A stretch of 64,000 nucleotides of DNA from Zoogloea sp. 1C4 (GCF_009469605.1 NZ_SSXU01000011.1:1-64000); one strand, 5' to 3'. Counted from the first letter of the stretch, positions 8,156-16,518 are shown. A program made the numbers and translations. Notes: a model not told the origin generated them from the letters alone.

Positions 8156-8460
8156 CCGAATCGCTCCAGGACGCGTGCGCGGTAATCGTCCATCGACTCC
8201 CCAGGACGGGGTTCGATGCCCAAGGCGCGCCCCTTGGCTTTGGTGCCGGCGTCGCTGGTCATCCAGTGATAGGCCCGTGCAGACGCCTGCACGATCTTGG
8301 CCGTCCGCTCAAGTGATCGCCGCAGCAGGAACGCAGCGACCAGACCGGGATTCGCGGCGGCATGGCCCACCCCGTAGCACGCGTCCACATCGGCGTGAGC
8401 CTGCGCAAAGTCGTCCTCGAGGCTGTCGGTCGTCAGGCCGGGAATAATGTGCTTGCTCAT
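8152..8460 (-). CDS. hypothetical protein, 102 aa
   Basis: The protein starts MSKHIIPGLTTDSLEDDFAQAHADVDACYG and continues with a helical segment (AAFLLRRSLERTAKIVQASARAYHWM) and a C-terminal SMDDYRARVLERFG. Start and stop overlap the neighbouring genes by ATGA, so it is translated with the DNA-binding gene before it and the replication gene after it. No known domain. It contains one of two copies in the window of the 16-mer GTGCAGACGCCTGCAC (8277-8292). Confidence 0.6.
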   Translation of the reverse strand: MSKHIIPGLTTDSLEDDFAQAHADVDACYGVGHAAANPGLVAAFLLRRSLERTAKIVQASARAYHWMTSDAGTKAKGRALGIEPRPGESMDDYRARVLERFG

Positions 8461-8726
8461 TGCCAGGCCTCCCCGTTCAGTGCTTTGCGCAGCTCGCCGA
8501 CGTTCCAGGCGGTGACGGCTTCGGAGAGCTTGCGGGGGGCGGGCAGAGTGCCCCGTTTGACCCGGCGCCAGACGGTCGCGGGTGACGAAGCGAAGAGGGC
8601 GACCACTACCGGCAGGCGCACATAGCCGGCGTCCGGAAGGGCGTCGAAGTTACGCAGGGCATCGGGAACGCCAGAAGGGGCGGCTTCGCAGCTTTGAACC
8701 GCCGTGGAAGAGGGGCGGCGGCTCAT
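8457..8726 (-). CDS. helix-turn-helix DNA-binding protein (AlpA/excisionase-like)
   Basis: This 89-residue protein contains YVRLPVVVALFASSPATVWRRVKRGTLPAPRKLSEAVTAW. This is the typical layout of AlpA/MerR-like winged helix proteins of prophages, where a helix-turn-helix is followed by a KRG-x-LPAP wing. Such proteins act as excisionases or regulators of integrase and replication genes. ATGA overlaps join it to the genes on either side. Whether it promotes excision or regulates the replication operon cannot be decided from sequence. Confidence 0.72.
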   Translation of the reverse strand: MSRRPSSTAVQSCEAAPSGVPDALRNFDALPDAGYVRLPVVVALFASSPATVWRRVKRGTLPAPRKLSEAVTAWNVGELRKALNGEAWQ

Positions 8727-8953
8727 TGCTGGGCCTCACGTTCTTTCGGGGTGGTGAGGCGCTCGATTGCAGCGGCATCCCACAGAAGCCGGCCGTTCGG
8801 CAACTTCGCGGGGCGTTCCCCGAGATAGTGGCCCTTGTCGACCAGATAGCGGCGGATGCTCTGGGGCTGTACGGAGTGGCCTGCAGCGCGAAGGGCTGCG
8901 GCAAATTCGGATGTTCCCAGGCGGGCAGGCCGGGAGATAACGCGGAGTTTCAT
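8723..8953 (-). CDS. small probable DNA-binding protein, 76 aa
   Basis: The sequence LGTSEFAAALRAAGHSVQPQ then SIRRYLVDKGHYLGERPAKLPNGRLLWDAAAIERL resembles a small winged helix: a helix-turn-helix that reads DNA, then a wing with LPNGRLLW. It precedes the AlpA-like gene with an ATGA overlap and heads the replication operon. The long near-perfect palindrome at 9023-9070 lies just upstream and could be its operator or that of the downstream gene product. Confidence 0.6.
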   Translation of the reverse strand: MKLRVISRPARLGTSEFAAALRAAGHSVQPQSIRRYLVDKGHYLGERPAKLPNGRLLWDAAAIERLTTPKEREAQQ

Positions 8954-9022
8954 GGCGTGTCGTCCTCATGGTGAGTGCGTTGAAAACGACACGAATACTG
9001 AGCACTACTTTGCAGCTAAACA

Positions 9023-9070
9023 CCTAGGGCACCCTAGGGCACCCCGAAAAGTGCCCCAGGGTGCCCTAGG
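9023..9070. repeat. 20-bp near-perfect palindrome with internal CCTAGGGCAC direct repeats
   Basis: The left arm is CCTAGGGCACCCTAGGGCAC (9023-9042); the right arm (9051-9070) is its reverse complement with one mismatch. The 8-base centre is CCCGAAAA. Each arm holds two tandem CCTAGGGCAC-type words, so four half-sites are present. It lies between the stop of the replication-operon promoter region and the convergent end of the 276-residue gene. It could be a strong operator or a terminator; there is no clear T-tract. Confidence 0.6.
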
Positions 9071-9101
9071 GTTGGTGTAGTGGAATCAAGGGCTTATGAG
9101 G

Positions 9102-9932
9102 CTATGCCTTCCGACGTTTTCCCGGTTGTGCCCCGGCGGTCGGGAATGCTTCCGGGAACAGCTTCTGATACAGGGGCGTTGCATCGTCGTTAGCCCTTGC
9201 TTGAAGGGACCACCTACACCGACCGGCCTTGGTGTATCGCTTGAAGCTGTCGATACTGGTTTGCCGCCCGAACACCGGATCAAGTCGGCTGCACAGGTCA
9301 TGGAACTGGGCGATCTGGCCAGGCATGTTATTGACGTCGAAGCTCAGGCCAAGCGCCTTGGCTCGTCGCTGGCACTCGCCAAGAATCCGCTCCAGCACAT
9401 CGCCGGGGGATTCGGATGGCGGTACGGCTGGGGTCGGGGGCGCGGCCGTATTGCGGCCGCCTGCATCGAACCACGCTTGAACATGCGCGCTGGGCGGCTC
9501 TCCTTGCTCTTCCAGCCAGCGCCGAAACGAATCCCGCGTCACCGCAGCGTATGCGGTGCTCTCGAACCCCGCAGAGACTTCCCGGAAACGGCCGCCAACC
9601 GCTTTCCATTGGTCGGGGTCAATGTACGGCTCATCGATGTCCACGCCCTCGTGAGGGCAGCGGCGGACAGGTATGCACCGGAAGACTTCTTCCGAATAGG
9701 TGCGTTCGACCATCTCCAGGTTTCCCTGGTCAAGGGCGTCCTCCAGCGCGTCGATCAATGTTTGCCGGTTCCGCCGGGCGGCGGCCTTGTCCTTGGCGGT
9801 GCCTGTCGGTGGGTACTGAAGGGTGGACAGGTTTTCAATATCTAAGGCATCGGGCCAGCCTGCCGCCTTTTCATCGGCGGTAAGCGTCAATCCGCTGAGG
9901 CTTAATGCCCGTTTCCAAGACAAACTAAACAT
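9102..9932 (-). CDS. hypothetical protein, 276 aa
   Basis: The N-terminus reads MFSLSWKRALSLSGLTLTADEKAAGWPDALDIENL. The body is hydrophilic with TLIDALEDALDQGNLEMVERTYSEE and two cysteine-containing stretches (RCIPVRRCPHEG), and the C-terminus is very basic (PGKRRKA). There is no signal peptide or membrane segment. It stands alone between the integrase and the replication operon, separated from the latter by the 9023-9070 palindrome. I do not recognise a family; a regulatory role is only a positional guess. Confidence 0.6.
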   Translation of the reverse strand: MFSLSWKRALSLSGLTLTADEKAAGWPDALDIENLSTLQYPPTGTAKDKAAARRNRQTLIDALEDALDQGNLEMVERTYSEEVFRCIPVRRCPHEGVDIDEPYIDPDQWKAVGGRFREVSAGFESTAYAAVTRDSFRRWLEEQGEPPSAHVQAWFDAGGRNTAAPPTPAVPPSESPGDVLERILGECQRRAKALGLSFDVNNMPGQIAQFHDLCSRLDPVFGRQTSIDSFKRYTKAGRCRWSLQARANDDATPLYQKLFPEAFPTAGAQPGKRRKA

Positions 9933-9979
9933 GCTTTGCGTCCTTCGTGGGGCGGGGTGCTGCTCGGTTGATCCTCAGT

Positions 9980-11254
9980 TCATGCTGCATGGCCCCGTAG
10001 CGGGACCACGTTGTTACCCGGTGCCACCCACTCCCGCCCCGCCTCGCAGGCCAGCAGGAAGCACGCCCACAGATCGAGGGCGGCGCGGCGTTCGGTCATG
10101 TAGTCGTGTTGGTCATACACAGCCACCAGCCCGCCCAGGGTGTGATTCAGGCAGCGTTCGGCAATGAGCACGGGCACCCCCAGGGCCGCCAGATGGCTGC
10201 GGGCGGTGCTTCGCAGATCGTGCGGGGTGAAGCGGCGGCACGTATCCCCCAGTCGGTCGCACAGCTTGTGCAGGATGGCGTTCAGGGCGCGTTGCTCGAA
10301 GTGCGTTTCTTGCCCGTGCGATGCGATGCGCCTTTGCTGGCGGGCCGGCATCACGAAGCGCGAACCACAGGCTAGCTCTTCAAGCTCCCGAAACCAGCCC
10401 ACCGCGCAGGGCGGCAGCGGCACGGTAAAGCCCTTGCCGGTCTTGCTGTTCTCGTCTGGAATGAACCATTCCCCCGCCTGAAAATCGACGTGCTGCCATT
10501 CGGCGCGGGTCAGCTCGCCGACGCGGGCGCAGGTCACAAGCAGCACCTTGACGGCCAGGGCGTTCTCGCGGCCAATCGACGGCAGGGCGGGGAAGATCGC
10601 CCGTAGTTCGGCTTCGGTCAGCATGAGGCGCTTTCGCCGGGGCTCGGGCTTGCCGCAGATCGCAGAAACCGAAATGCCCGCGCACGGGTTGGCCGTCACG
10701 ACCCGGCGGGCAACCCCATGCTTGAAGATTTCCGATAGTGCGGTGAAGACCAGTTCCGCCACATTCACCGATTTGGCGCCTACCGACTCAATCAGGGCGA
10801 CCACATCGGCGCCGGTCACTTCGCGGGCTGGCAGGCTGCCCAGCTTCGGCAGAATCACGCCCTCGATGTGCTGCCGGCGCTGCTTGACCGTGGTGCCTGC
10901 CAGGCGGGGGAACGCCTTATCCATGTAGTCGGACGCCAGCACGCGGAAGTCTTGGGCCGCGGCGCGCTCGATCTTGCCCCGCTGCTTGTCGCGGGCAGGG
11001 TCGGCGCCTTGGGTGATCTTGACGCGCATCTCGGCGGCGAGCTGGCGGGCAACGGCCAGGGAGATGTCCGGGTATCGGCCCAGGGTCAGTTCGCGGGGCT
11101 TGCCCCCGAAGCGATAGCGCAGCACCCATGTTCCGCCACGCTGGCGGGACTGGTGGGCGCTCATGGTGAACGTGAGGCCGCCGCCGTCCGCCTTGGCTAC
11201 AGGCTGGCCGGCTTTGATCCATGCACGGAGGGCGATGTCAGTCAGATTTCCCAA
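9980..11254 (-). CDS. tyrosine recombinase / integrase with DUF4102-type arm-binding domain
   Basis: This 424-residue protein starts MGNLTDIALRAWIKAG at a TTG codon (11254); an in-frame TAA lies shortly upstream and there is no nearby ATG, so TTG is the likely start. Residues 1-100 look like the DUF4102 arm-type DNA-binding domain of prophage integrases. The catalytic set is complete: R244 (TCARVGELTRAEW), K near 271-274, H345xxR348, H371 and Y380. It should insert the element at a specific target, often the 3' end of a tRNA gene. The gene points away from the repeat-rich DNA at 11255-11516. Confidence 0.9.
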   Translation of the reverse strand: MGNLTDIALRAWIKAGQPVAKADGGGLTFTMSAHQSRQRGGTWVLRYRFGGKPRELTLGRYPDISLAVARQLAAEMRVKITQGADPARDKQRGKIERAAAQDFRVLASDYMDKAFPRLAGTTVKQRRQHIEGVILPKLGSLPAREVTGADVVALIESVGAKSVNVAELVFTALSEIFKHGVARRVVTANPCAGISVSAICGKPEPRRKRLMLTEAELRAIFPALPSIGRENALAVKVLLVTCARVGELTRAEWQHVDFQAGEWFIPDENSKTGKGFTVPLPPCAVGWFRELEELACGSRFVMPARQQRRIASHGQETHFEQRALNAILHKLCDRLGDTCRRFTPHDLRSTARSHLAALGVPVLIAERCLNHTLGGLVAVYDQHDYMTERRAALDLWACFLLACEAGREWVAPGNNVVPLRGHAA

Positions 11255-11516
11255 GGGGCCGATTTTGGAATCTTAATTGTCTAGCTACGCAAATAGCTAC
11301 ACAGATTATAGGCGCTTGGGTGATACGGCGTAATGTTAATTGATACGTAAAAATCCCGTTTTTATGCGGGTTTCGGCGCTTGGTGATACGTCATGAAGCT
11401 ACACAAAATTCGGAATTAACTTGCAGGTGGCGATCTTCATGAAGGCTTGAAATCCAGTGGTGGGGCGGGTTTTGCGTTTTTGTTGTGCGGTTATCTACAC
11501 AATCGCTGAAGGGGTT
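11255..11516. other. candidate attachment / integrase arm-binding region
   Basis: This 262-base gene-free stretch is AT-richer than its surroundings. It carries repeated words: GGCGCTTGGGTGATACG (11311-11327) and GGCGCTTGGTGATACG (11375-11390), TTGATACG near 11340, and TAGCTACGC, TAGCTACACA and AGCTACACAAA near 11282, 11295 and 11397. A small hairpin (AATCCCGTTTTTATGCGGG) lies between them. Direct repeats next to an integrase gene are what arm-type binding sites look like. The exact core site cannot be defined without the other end of the element. Confidence 0.4.
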
Positions 11517-11708
11517 TCAGTGATTGTGCCAGCCGTACGTCTGACCGTGTTCGTGCTTTACGCTCGCGTTGCGGCCAAGGCGGTCGATTGCCGTGACGAT
11601 CGGCACGTCACCTTCCCGCACGCATGCGAGTAGGGCGGACATGGCCGGGCGCTGGGTGGCTGCCTCCGCGTCTCGCCCCTCTGGTTGTTCGTCAGCGTAA
11701 CCTACCCC
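11517..11708 (-). pseudogene. serine resolvase/invertase N-terminal fragment
   Basis: On the minus strand the translation includes GYADEQPEGRDAEA, then RPAMSALLACVREGDVPIVTAIDRLGRN. This matches the conserved N-terminal core of resolvase/DNA-invertase family proteins, where the RP-x-L..-LREGD..-..-DRLGR element carries conserved active-site arginines. The N-terminal strand with its catalytic serine is missing or damaged (GYADEQ instead of Y-x-RVS-x-DEQ) and the frame ends at 11517, so this is a remnant. It slightly overlaps the stop of the fic gene. Confidence 0.6.
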
Positions 11709-13048
11709 CGCGCCGCCCGCTCGATCCGCTCCTTCAGATCCGCCGGGGCGTAGAACACGAAGGCCGCGCCCTGCTTGAACCGCTCCAGAAAGCCCAGGGC
11801 CTCCAGATCGATGAGATCCGTCCGGGCGGTCTGATACACCACGCTGTGGTACTGCTGATGGGCGCTCACCCGGTAGGCCTCGCCGGGGTTGCGCAGGGCG
11901 TGGGTGAGGAGCGTCACCTGCCGGTGATTGAGTCGGCTGCGTAGTGCCGGGGCGCTCGCCAGCAGGCGTTCGGCGTCCTTCTGCTCGTGCGTCTTGCGGG
12001 CCAGATACGCGTAGAGCGCCTCGATGGCCTTGCGGATGATGTCCAGTTGGTGGAGCACGAAGTACGTCGTGTCGCCGTTGTCCGTCTCGGTGTGGAGGTA
12101 GGCGGTCACGTACTGGGCTGGCGCCTGGCGGAGGAACTGGGAAATGGACAGGAACTCCATCAGCCAATAGCCGCTGCGCGCCATGGCCCAGTAGAAGAGG
12201 GCGCGGGCGGTGCGGCCGTTGCCGTCCACAAAGGGGTGGTCGTAGCCAATCATGAAGTGCAGCAGGATCGCCCGCACCACCGGATGGACGAAGGGTTCGG
12301 CGTGCTCGTCGGCATTGGCGAAGGCGCACAGGCGCTCAAGGCGGGCGGGCAGCTCCTCCCAGTGGGGCGGTTCATGCAGCACGGTGCCGGTGCGGTTGTC
12401 GACCACCCGCACATCGTCGCTGTGCCGCAGGCGGCCGGCGTCTGCCGGGTCGTCCAGCGTGTCGGCAGTGAGCATGCGGTGAAGCTCCAGGATGCGTTCG
12501 GGCGTGAAGGGCTCGTTCCGCAGGCTCCGGATGTGCGCCATGGTGGCGTAGTTGTTGAAGATCATCGCCTCGCTGCGGTCCCGCGGGCGGCGCCCCTCCC
12601 GCAGCATGGCTTCGGCAACCCGCCGCGTGGTGGAGGCGCCTTCGAGCTGGCTTGAGGTGATCGCCTCCTCAATCAGCGAATGCAGCAGGTAGCGTTCCCG
12701 GTTCTCGTGGATCGGCGCGCCCACGGGCGCCCGGATTTGCCCCGCAGCGTCCCGGTCGATGTGATGCAGGTGGATCTGCACCGGCTCGGGCATCGCAAAG
12801 CGGAAGGACTGCCCCCGGTTGTCGAGCAGCGGTAACGGCTTGAACGCAGGCGCCCGACCCAGCCAGATCGACAGCCACCACTCCTCAAGGGTGAAGCCTT
12901 CCGGTGGTGCGCGGTGGCGCAGCTCGTCCCAATGCAGATAGCGGCCGGCGCCAGCGGTCTGGGGGATCTCGATGAGCCGAGCGAGCGTCTCGGGCTGCAG
13001 CTTTGAAAGCAGGCCGGTGGGGTCTGGCGGTGGCAGGGGAAGTTTCAT
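11702..13048 (-). CDS. Fic family protein (probable AMPylator, class II with inhibitory helix)
   Basis: This 448-residue protein has the full Fic core HPFVDGNGR at 271-279 with the catalytic His, plus a phosphate-binding loop. The SSQLEGA segment at about 132-138 fits the (S/T)xxxE(G/N) inhibitory motif, placed N-terminal to the core, so the protein is probably self-inhibited. An N-terminal domain (1-115) and a winged-helix-like C-terminus (about 370-440) flank the core. Fic enzymes transfer AMP or related groups to Tyr/Thr/Ser of targets; the target here is unknown. It lies between the integrase region and the tRNA-like fragment and is probably cargo of the element. No antitoxin partner is seen beside it. 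Confidence 0.85.
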   Translation of the reverse strand: MKLPLPPPDPTGLLSKLQPETLARLIEIPQTAGAGRYLHWDELRHRAPPEGFTLEEWWLSIWLGRAPAFKPLPLLDNRGQSFRFAMPEPVQIHLHHIDRDAAGQIRAPVGAPIHENRERYLLHSLIEEAITSSQLEGASTTRRVAEAMLREGRRPRDRSEAMIFNNYATMAHIRSLRNEPFTPERILELHRMLTADTLDDPADAGRLRHSDDVRVVDNRTGTVLHEPPHWEELPARLERLCAFANADEHAEPFVHPVVRAILLHFMIGYDHPFVDGNGRTARALFYWAMARSGYWLMEFLSISQFLRQAPAQYVTAYLHTETDNGDTTYFVLHQLDIIRKAIEALYAYLARKTHEQKDAERLLASAPALRSRLNHRQVTLLTHALRNPGEAYRVSAHQQYHSVVYQTARTDLIDLEALGFLERFKQGAAFVFYAPADLKERIERAARG

Positions 13049-13154
13049 AAAACTACTAATTTGTGTGTTTATTAGTAGTAATTAGTGTAATCCGATTGTC
13101 CGTTTTTCTGGACTGTTGCTCGCAAGAAGTGCAAGAAACTGGACCGACGACGGC

Positions 13155-13200
13155 AGGCGAGGGATGCCGAACGTTCGTGAGTTCGAATCTCACCGTCCAT
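13155..13200 (+). other. tRNA 3'-end-like fragment, candidate attachment-site remnant
   Basis: Near 13177-13193 the sequence GTGAG-TTCGAAT-CTCAC reads as a perfect T-arm (5-bp stem, 7-base loop with the invariant TTCGA) followed by CGTCCAT, as in the 3' part of an acceptor stem. A matching 5' half with D-arm and anticodon arm is not present upstream. Such orphan 3' ends mark the border of elements that integrate into tRNA genes, and integrase, Fic gene and fragment lie in that order. It could also be a decayed tRNA unrelated to this element. Confidence 0.4.
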
Positions 13201-13231
13201 TGCGCCTTGCCCGGGCCAGTCTCACCAGAAG

Positions 13232-14383
13232 CTAGAAGCGGATCGCCAGACCGGCCGTTGCGCCTACGGCGCGGGCGTCGTTGAGGTTGCTGCGGTCGGT
13301 GCGCAGGCCGGCGTAGAAGGGGCCGTAATGCACGGCGGCGCCGGCGCTCTTGAAGCGGGCTTCGTAGGAGACGCGCAGCAGCAGGCCGTCCGCGCGGCCC
13401 CAGCTGGCGTTGGCTTCGGGGAGGATCAGCCCGCGGGTGGCGGCGAGGCCGGCGCCGACGCTCCAGCCCGGCTGGCTCCATTCGACGGCGGCCGCGGCCT
13501 TGGGCTTGAGCTGCAGGGTGTAATCCTGGTAGCGGTTGGTGCCGGTGATCTTGGCGACCGCGGAGGGGCTGTTGAACTCCAGCGGCCAGCTGGCGTTGTT
13601 GAAGTCCTGGGTGAGTTGGGGCACGTTGTTCCAGCGCAGCTGGCCGAAGAGGTCGGTCAGGGCCGCGCTGACCCGCAGGTCGTCGCGGGGGCGCCACTGG
13701 AGGCCGAGGTCGATGGCCTGGCCCCAGCCGTTGTCGGTCTGCTCGCGGGTGGCGGGGGCGAAGTCGTTGAGGTCGGCTCGGTCGGGCGAGGTGTAGTCGA
13801 GGCCGGTGTAGAGGAGCTCGCGGCGACCATTGACGGTGGCCACGCCGCCGCCGCTGACGGCGCTGCCGCTGACCGACTCGACCCGCAGCGTGCCGGCCTT
13901 GAGCAGGTTGACCGCGACGCCGACGGTGAGCCGTTCGCTCATGGCGCCGGCCCATGCGAAGCGCAGGCCGTCGGCCGAGTAGCCCTTGAAGCGGTAGTTG
14001 AGCTTGTAGTGCCCGCTATGGGCGAGGAGGCTGTCCGGGGCGTCGAAGGCGGCGTAGATGCGTACGGTGTCGCGGCTGCCTTCCCCCAGCGCATCGACCC
14101 GCTTGAAGGTGCCGAACGTCCAGCCGCCGTACGACTGGCTGACTTCGGCGCGGCCGAAGCCGACGGCGAGGTTGCGGCCCGGGCGGGGCGTGGGCGCGTC
14201 GCGCCAGGTTTCGGCGATTCGGTGGGCGGGCACGAAGTCGTCGGCGGCAAAGCCGGTGGCGGTGGCGCGGAGAGTCGGACGGGCATCGACCACGGCCGGG
14301 TTGGTGATGGCCATCAGGTCCGCGGCGTCGGCGAGGGCCAGCGCGGGCAGGCTGGCGAAGCCGAGGATGAGCAGGTTGCGCAT
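13232..14383 (-). CDS. exported outer-membrane beta-barrel-like protein
   Basis: This 383-residue protein begins with a signal peptide (MRNLLILGFASLPALALA, cleavage near ADA). It then shows alternating strands typical of a barrel (LNYRFKGYS, RLTVGVAVNLL, AIDLGLQWRPRDDLRVSAALTDLFG, YTLQLKPKAAAAVEW) and ends in IRF, a terminal Phe as used for outer-membrane insertion. No exact family is recognised; transport or adhesion cannot be told apart. ATG at 14383 is used, although the frame continues upstream. The large lipoprotein gene lies just upstream in the same direction, with a terminator between. Confidence 0.72.
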   Translation of the reverse strand: MRNLLILGFASLPALALADAADLMAITNPAVVDARPTLRATATGFAADDFVPAHRIAETWRDAPTPRPGRNLAVGFGRAEVSQSYGGWTFGTFKRVDALGEGSRDTVRIYAAFDAPDSLLAHSGHYKLNYRFKGYSADGLRFAWAGAMSERLTVGVAVNLLKAGTLRVESVSGSAVSGGGVATVNGRRELLYTGLDYTSPDRADLNDFAPATREQTDNGWGQAIDLGLQWRPRDDLRVSAALTDLFGQLRWNNVPQLTQDFNNASWPLEFNSPSAVAKITGTNRYQDYTLQLKPKAAAAVEWSQPGWSVGAGLAATRGLILPEANASWGRADGLLLRVSYEARFKSAGAAVHYGPFYAGLRTDRSNLNDARAVGATAGLAIRF

Positions 14384-14408
14384 GGGTCGGGCGGTGCGGG
14401 GTGGAACG

Positions 14409-14433
14409 AAAAAGCGGGCGCCAGGCGCCCGCT
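14409..14433 (-). terminator. rho-independent terminator after the lipoprotein gene
   Basis: On the minus strand a 9-bp perfect stem (AGCGGGCGC/GCGCCCGCT) with a 3-base loop is followed by TTTTT. It lies 24 bases beyond the lipoprotein stop at 14458. Confidence 0.75.
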
Positions 14434-14457
14434 CGGTGGGGTGGATGGGCGCGGACC

Positions 14458-16518
14458 TCAGATCAGCGATTCGTAGCTGCCGTCGATGAAGCTGACGCGC
14501 TGTTTGCTGATGGTGCCAAGGGTGGTGCCGTCGGCGTTGCGGACGGTGCCGGTGCCGGCGGCGGTCGAGTAGCTGACGGTGATGCCGTTGCTGTTCTTGA
14601 TTTCCCAGACCCAGCCGGTGGCGGTCTGGGTGGCCTTGCCGGTAAGGGTGAGGCCGTTCAGCCCGGTGAGTGTGAACTCGCCGCGCTGGCTGGCGGGGCC
14701 GTCGGCGTTGGTGGCGGAGAGGATCAGGCCGATGCCGGTGACGCCCGCCGACTTGTAGGCGGCGCCGGTAAAGCCCAGGGTCTGGCGGATGTAGTTGGTG
14801 GTGCTCGGGGCGAGGTCGGCGTTGAAGGCGCTCAGGTCCTGGCTGTAGTTGACGGTGCCTTCGAGGAACTTGAAGGGGGCTACCGGGTTGGAGATGTCGG
14901 TGAAGCTGCCGACGAGGCGGCCGTTCTTCGGCTCGGTGGTGCCGTCGAGGGCGACGGTCGGCGTGCCGATCTCGAGGTTGCCGTCGAAGCGGTGGTGGGG
15001 GCTGATGAGGCTGCCGACGAAGCGCGAGGATTTGGTGCCCTGGTTGCCGGCGGCGTCGCTGACGATGACCTTGAGGGCGCTGCTGCCGTCGCCCTTGAGG
15101 GCGTCGAGGCTGCCGCTGCCGGCCCACACCTGGGCGGCATCGCGGCTGCCGTCGTAGGTGAAGCTGAAGCTCGCCACGGTGCGGGTGCTGTCGCCGGTCA
15201 TTGGGTAGAAGTTGCCGGATGCAGTGTAGCGGCCGGCGGCGTCGCGGGTGAGGGTGCCGGTGAGGCCCGTGAGGGGCGTGCTGGCGCCGGTTTCAAGGCT
15301 CCGGACGCGGGTGAATTCCCAGGTGACGCCGTTGGCGGCGGGGCGGACGGTGGCGTGATATTCGCGCTTGGTGCGGCCCGCGATGAAGGTGCACTCGAAG
15401 TAGTTGGCGGTGAATGGATACGGAACCATGCAGTCGCTCTCGCGGTGGCCGACGGAGGGGCTCTCGGGGTTGGGGAGCGTGTCGGCAGCCCAGGCCATCA
15501 GCGAGAGGTGGTCGATGACCAGCACGGCATCCACGCCATGCTGGAAGTCGCCCTGCATGAGCGCGTTCTGCTGGTCGAGGGAGCCGGTGCCGGCGTCGTT
15601 GGCGATGGACAGGATGCTGGTGCGCAGGTCGGCGAAGATCTGCCGGGCCTGCTGCAGCGAGGTGCCGGCGGTGAGGGCCGTGCGGGCCTGATCCCTGGCG
15701 GTGGCAGCATCGGTGACGAGGTTGATGTTGGCGGCTGCGTCGGTGAGGCTGGCCTTGGCGGAATCGCTGGCGTACTTGCCGATGGCGGCGTCGAGGCCGG
15801 CCTGCATGCGGCTGGAGTCGATGCTGTCGAGGCGGCCGTCCGTCAGGTCGTCGGCGAGGTGGCTGGCGAGGCTGGCGACGCCCATCGACAGGCCGCTGGC
15901 AACTTCGGCCAGCGCGGCGAGGCGGGTGGCGAGGCGCCCGGATTCGGTGTTGTCGAGCACCTTGCCGCTGCCGCGGTGGATCAGGACGGGCGTTGCGAAC
16001 ATGTCGCTCACCTGGAACATCACCTGGACGGCGGCGTTTTCCTGCTTGATGGTGTCGGCGGTGGCGCCGCTGGCGAGCGAACCGCGGGAGGTGTCGAGCA
16101 CGCGGGTGGCGGCGAGGTTGGTGAAGATGTTGATGCCGAATTCCTGGCGCAGGTTATCGATCACCGCGCTGATCTGGCTGCTGGCGTCGAAGGGCTTGTC
16201 GGTGCCGCTGGCTTCGTCGAAATAGGTGCAGGTGGGCGAGCCCTTGACGGCGGCGATCACCGCGCCGGTGTAGCCGCTGACCGGGATGACGGCCCTGCCG
16301 TTGATGCCGACGCTGGCGGTGCCCAGCACTTCGCCGGTGGCCTTGCGCAGCTCGACGGTGCAGCCGGGGGAAAACTGGCCGAGGGACGGGGTGACCGTGA
16401 CGTCCACGGAGGCGGGCGTGGCCGCCGGGGTGCTGGCGCCGCCACCACCGCCGCCGCAGGCCGAAAGGGTGAGGGCGCCGCCGAGGGCGAGGACAAGGGG
16501 AGTGAGTCTGGGAGCCAT
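14458..16518 (-). CDS. large lipoprotein of unknown function
   Basis: This 686-residue protein starts MAPRLTPLVLALGGALTLSACGG, a lipoprotein signal with lipobox LSAC and lipidated cysteine at about 21, followed by a glycine run. ATG at 16518 has GGAAGA upstream and is preferred to an upstream in-frame ATG at 16590 that would precede the signal peptide. Residues 40-130 form a beta-rich domain (VDVTVTPSLGQFSPGCTVELRK), a long helical middle follows, and the C-terminal half is repetitive beta-sheet with glycine-rich turns (TGLTGTLTRDAAGRYTASG). It is probably anchored at the outer membrane and may act with the barrel protein downstream. No family recognised. Confidence 0.75.
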   Translation of the reverse strand: MAPRLTPLVLALGGALTLSACGGGGGGASTPAATPASVDVTVTPSLGQFSPGCTVELRKATGEVLGTASVGINGRAVIPVSGYTGAVIAAVKGSPTCTYFDEASGTDKPFDASSQISAVIDNLRQEFGINIFTNLAATRVLDTSRGSLASGATADTIKQENAAVQVMFQVSDMFATPVLIHRGSGKVLDNTESGRLATRLAALAEVASGLSMGVASLASHLADDLTDGRLDSIDSSRMQAGLDAAIGKYASDSAKASLTDAAANINLVTDAATARDQARTALTAGTSLQQARQIFADLRTSILSIANDAGTGSLDQQNALMQGDFQHGVDAVLVIDHLSLMAWAADTLPNPESPSVGHRESDCMVPYPFTANYFECTFIAGRTKREYHATVRPAANGVTWEFTRVRSLETGASTPLTGLTGTLTRDAAGRYTASGNFYPMTGDSTRTVASFSFTYDGSRDAAQVWAGSGSLDALKGDGSSALKVIVSDAAGNQGTKSSRFVGSLISPHHRFDGNLEIGTPTVALDGTTEPKNGRLVGSFTDISNPVAPFKFLEGTVNYSQDLSAFNADLAPSTTNYIRQTLGFTGAAYKSAGVTGIGLILSATNADGPASQRGEFTLTGLNGLTLTGKATQTATGWVWEIKNSNGITVSYSTAAGTGTVRNADGTTLGTISKQRVSFIDGSYESLI

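Noticed and set aside
11517-12329. A 270-residue minus-strand gene
   Set aside because: Most of it is an alternative frame of fic; only the last part (to about 11708) has the resolvase-like sequence, so a fragment is called instead.
13118-13200. A complete tRNA gene
   Set aside because: Only the T-arm and part of the acceptor 3' strand fit; D-arm, anticodon arm and a matching 5' acceptor strand are missing.
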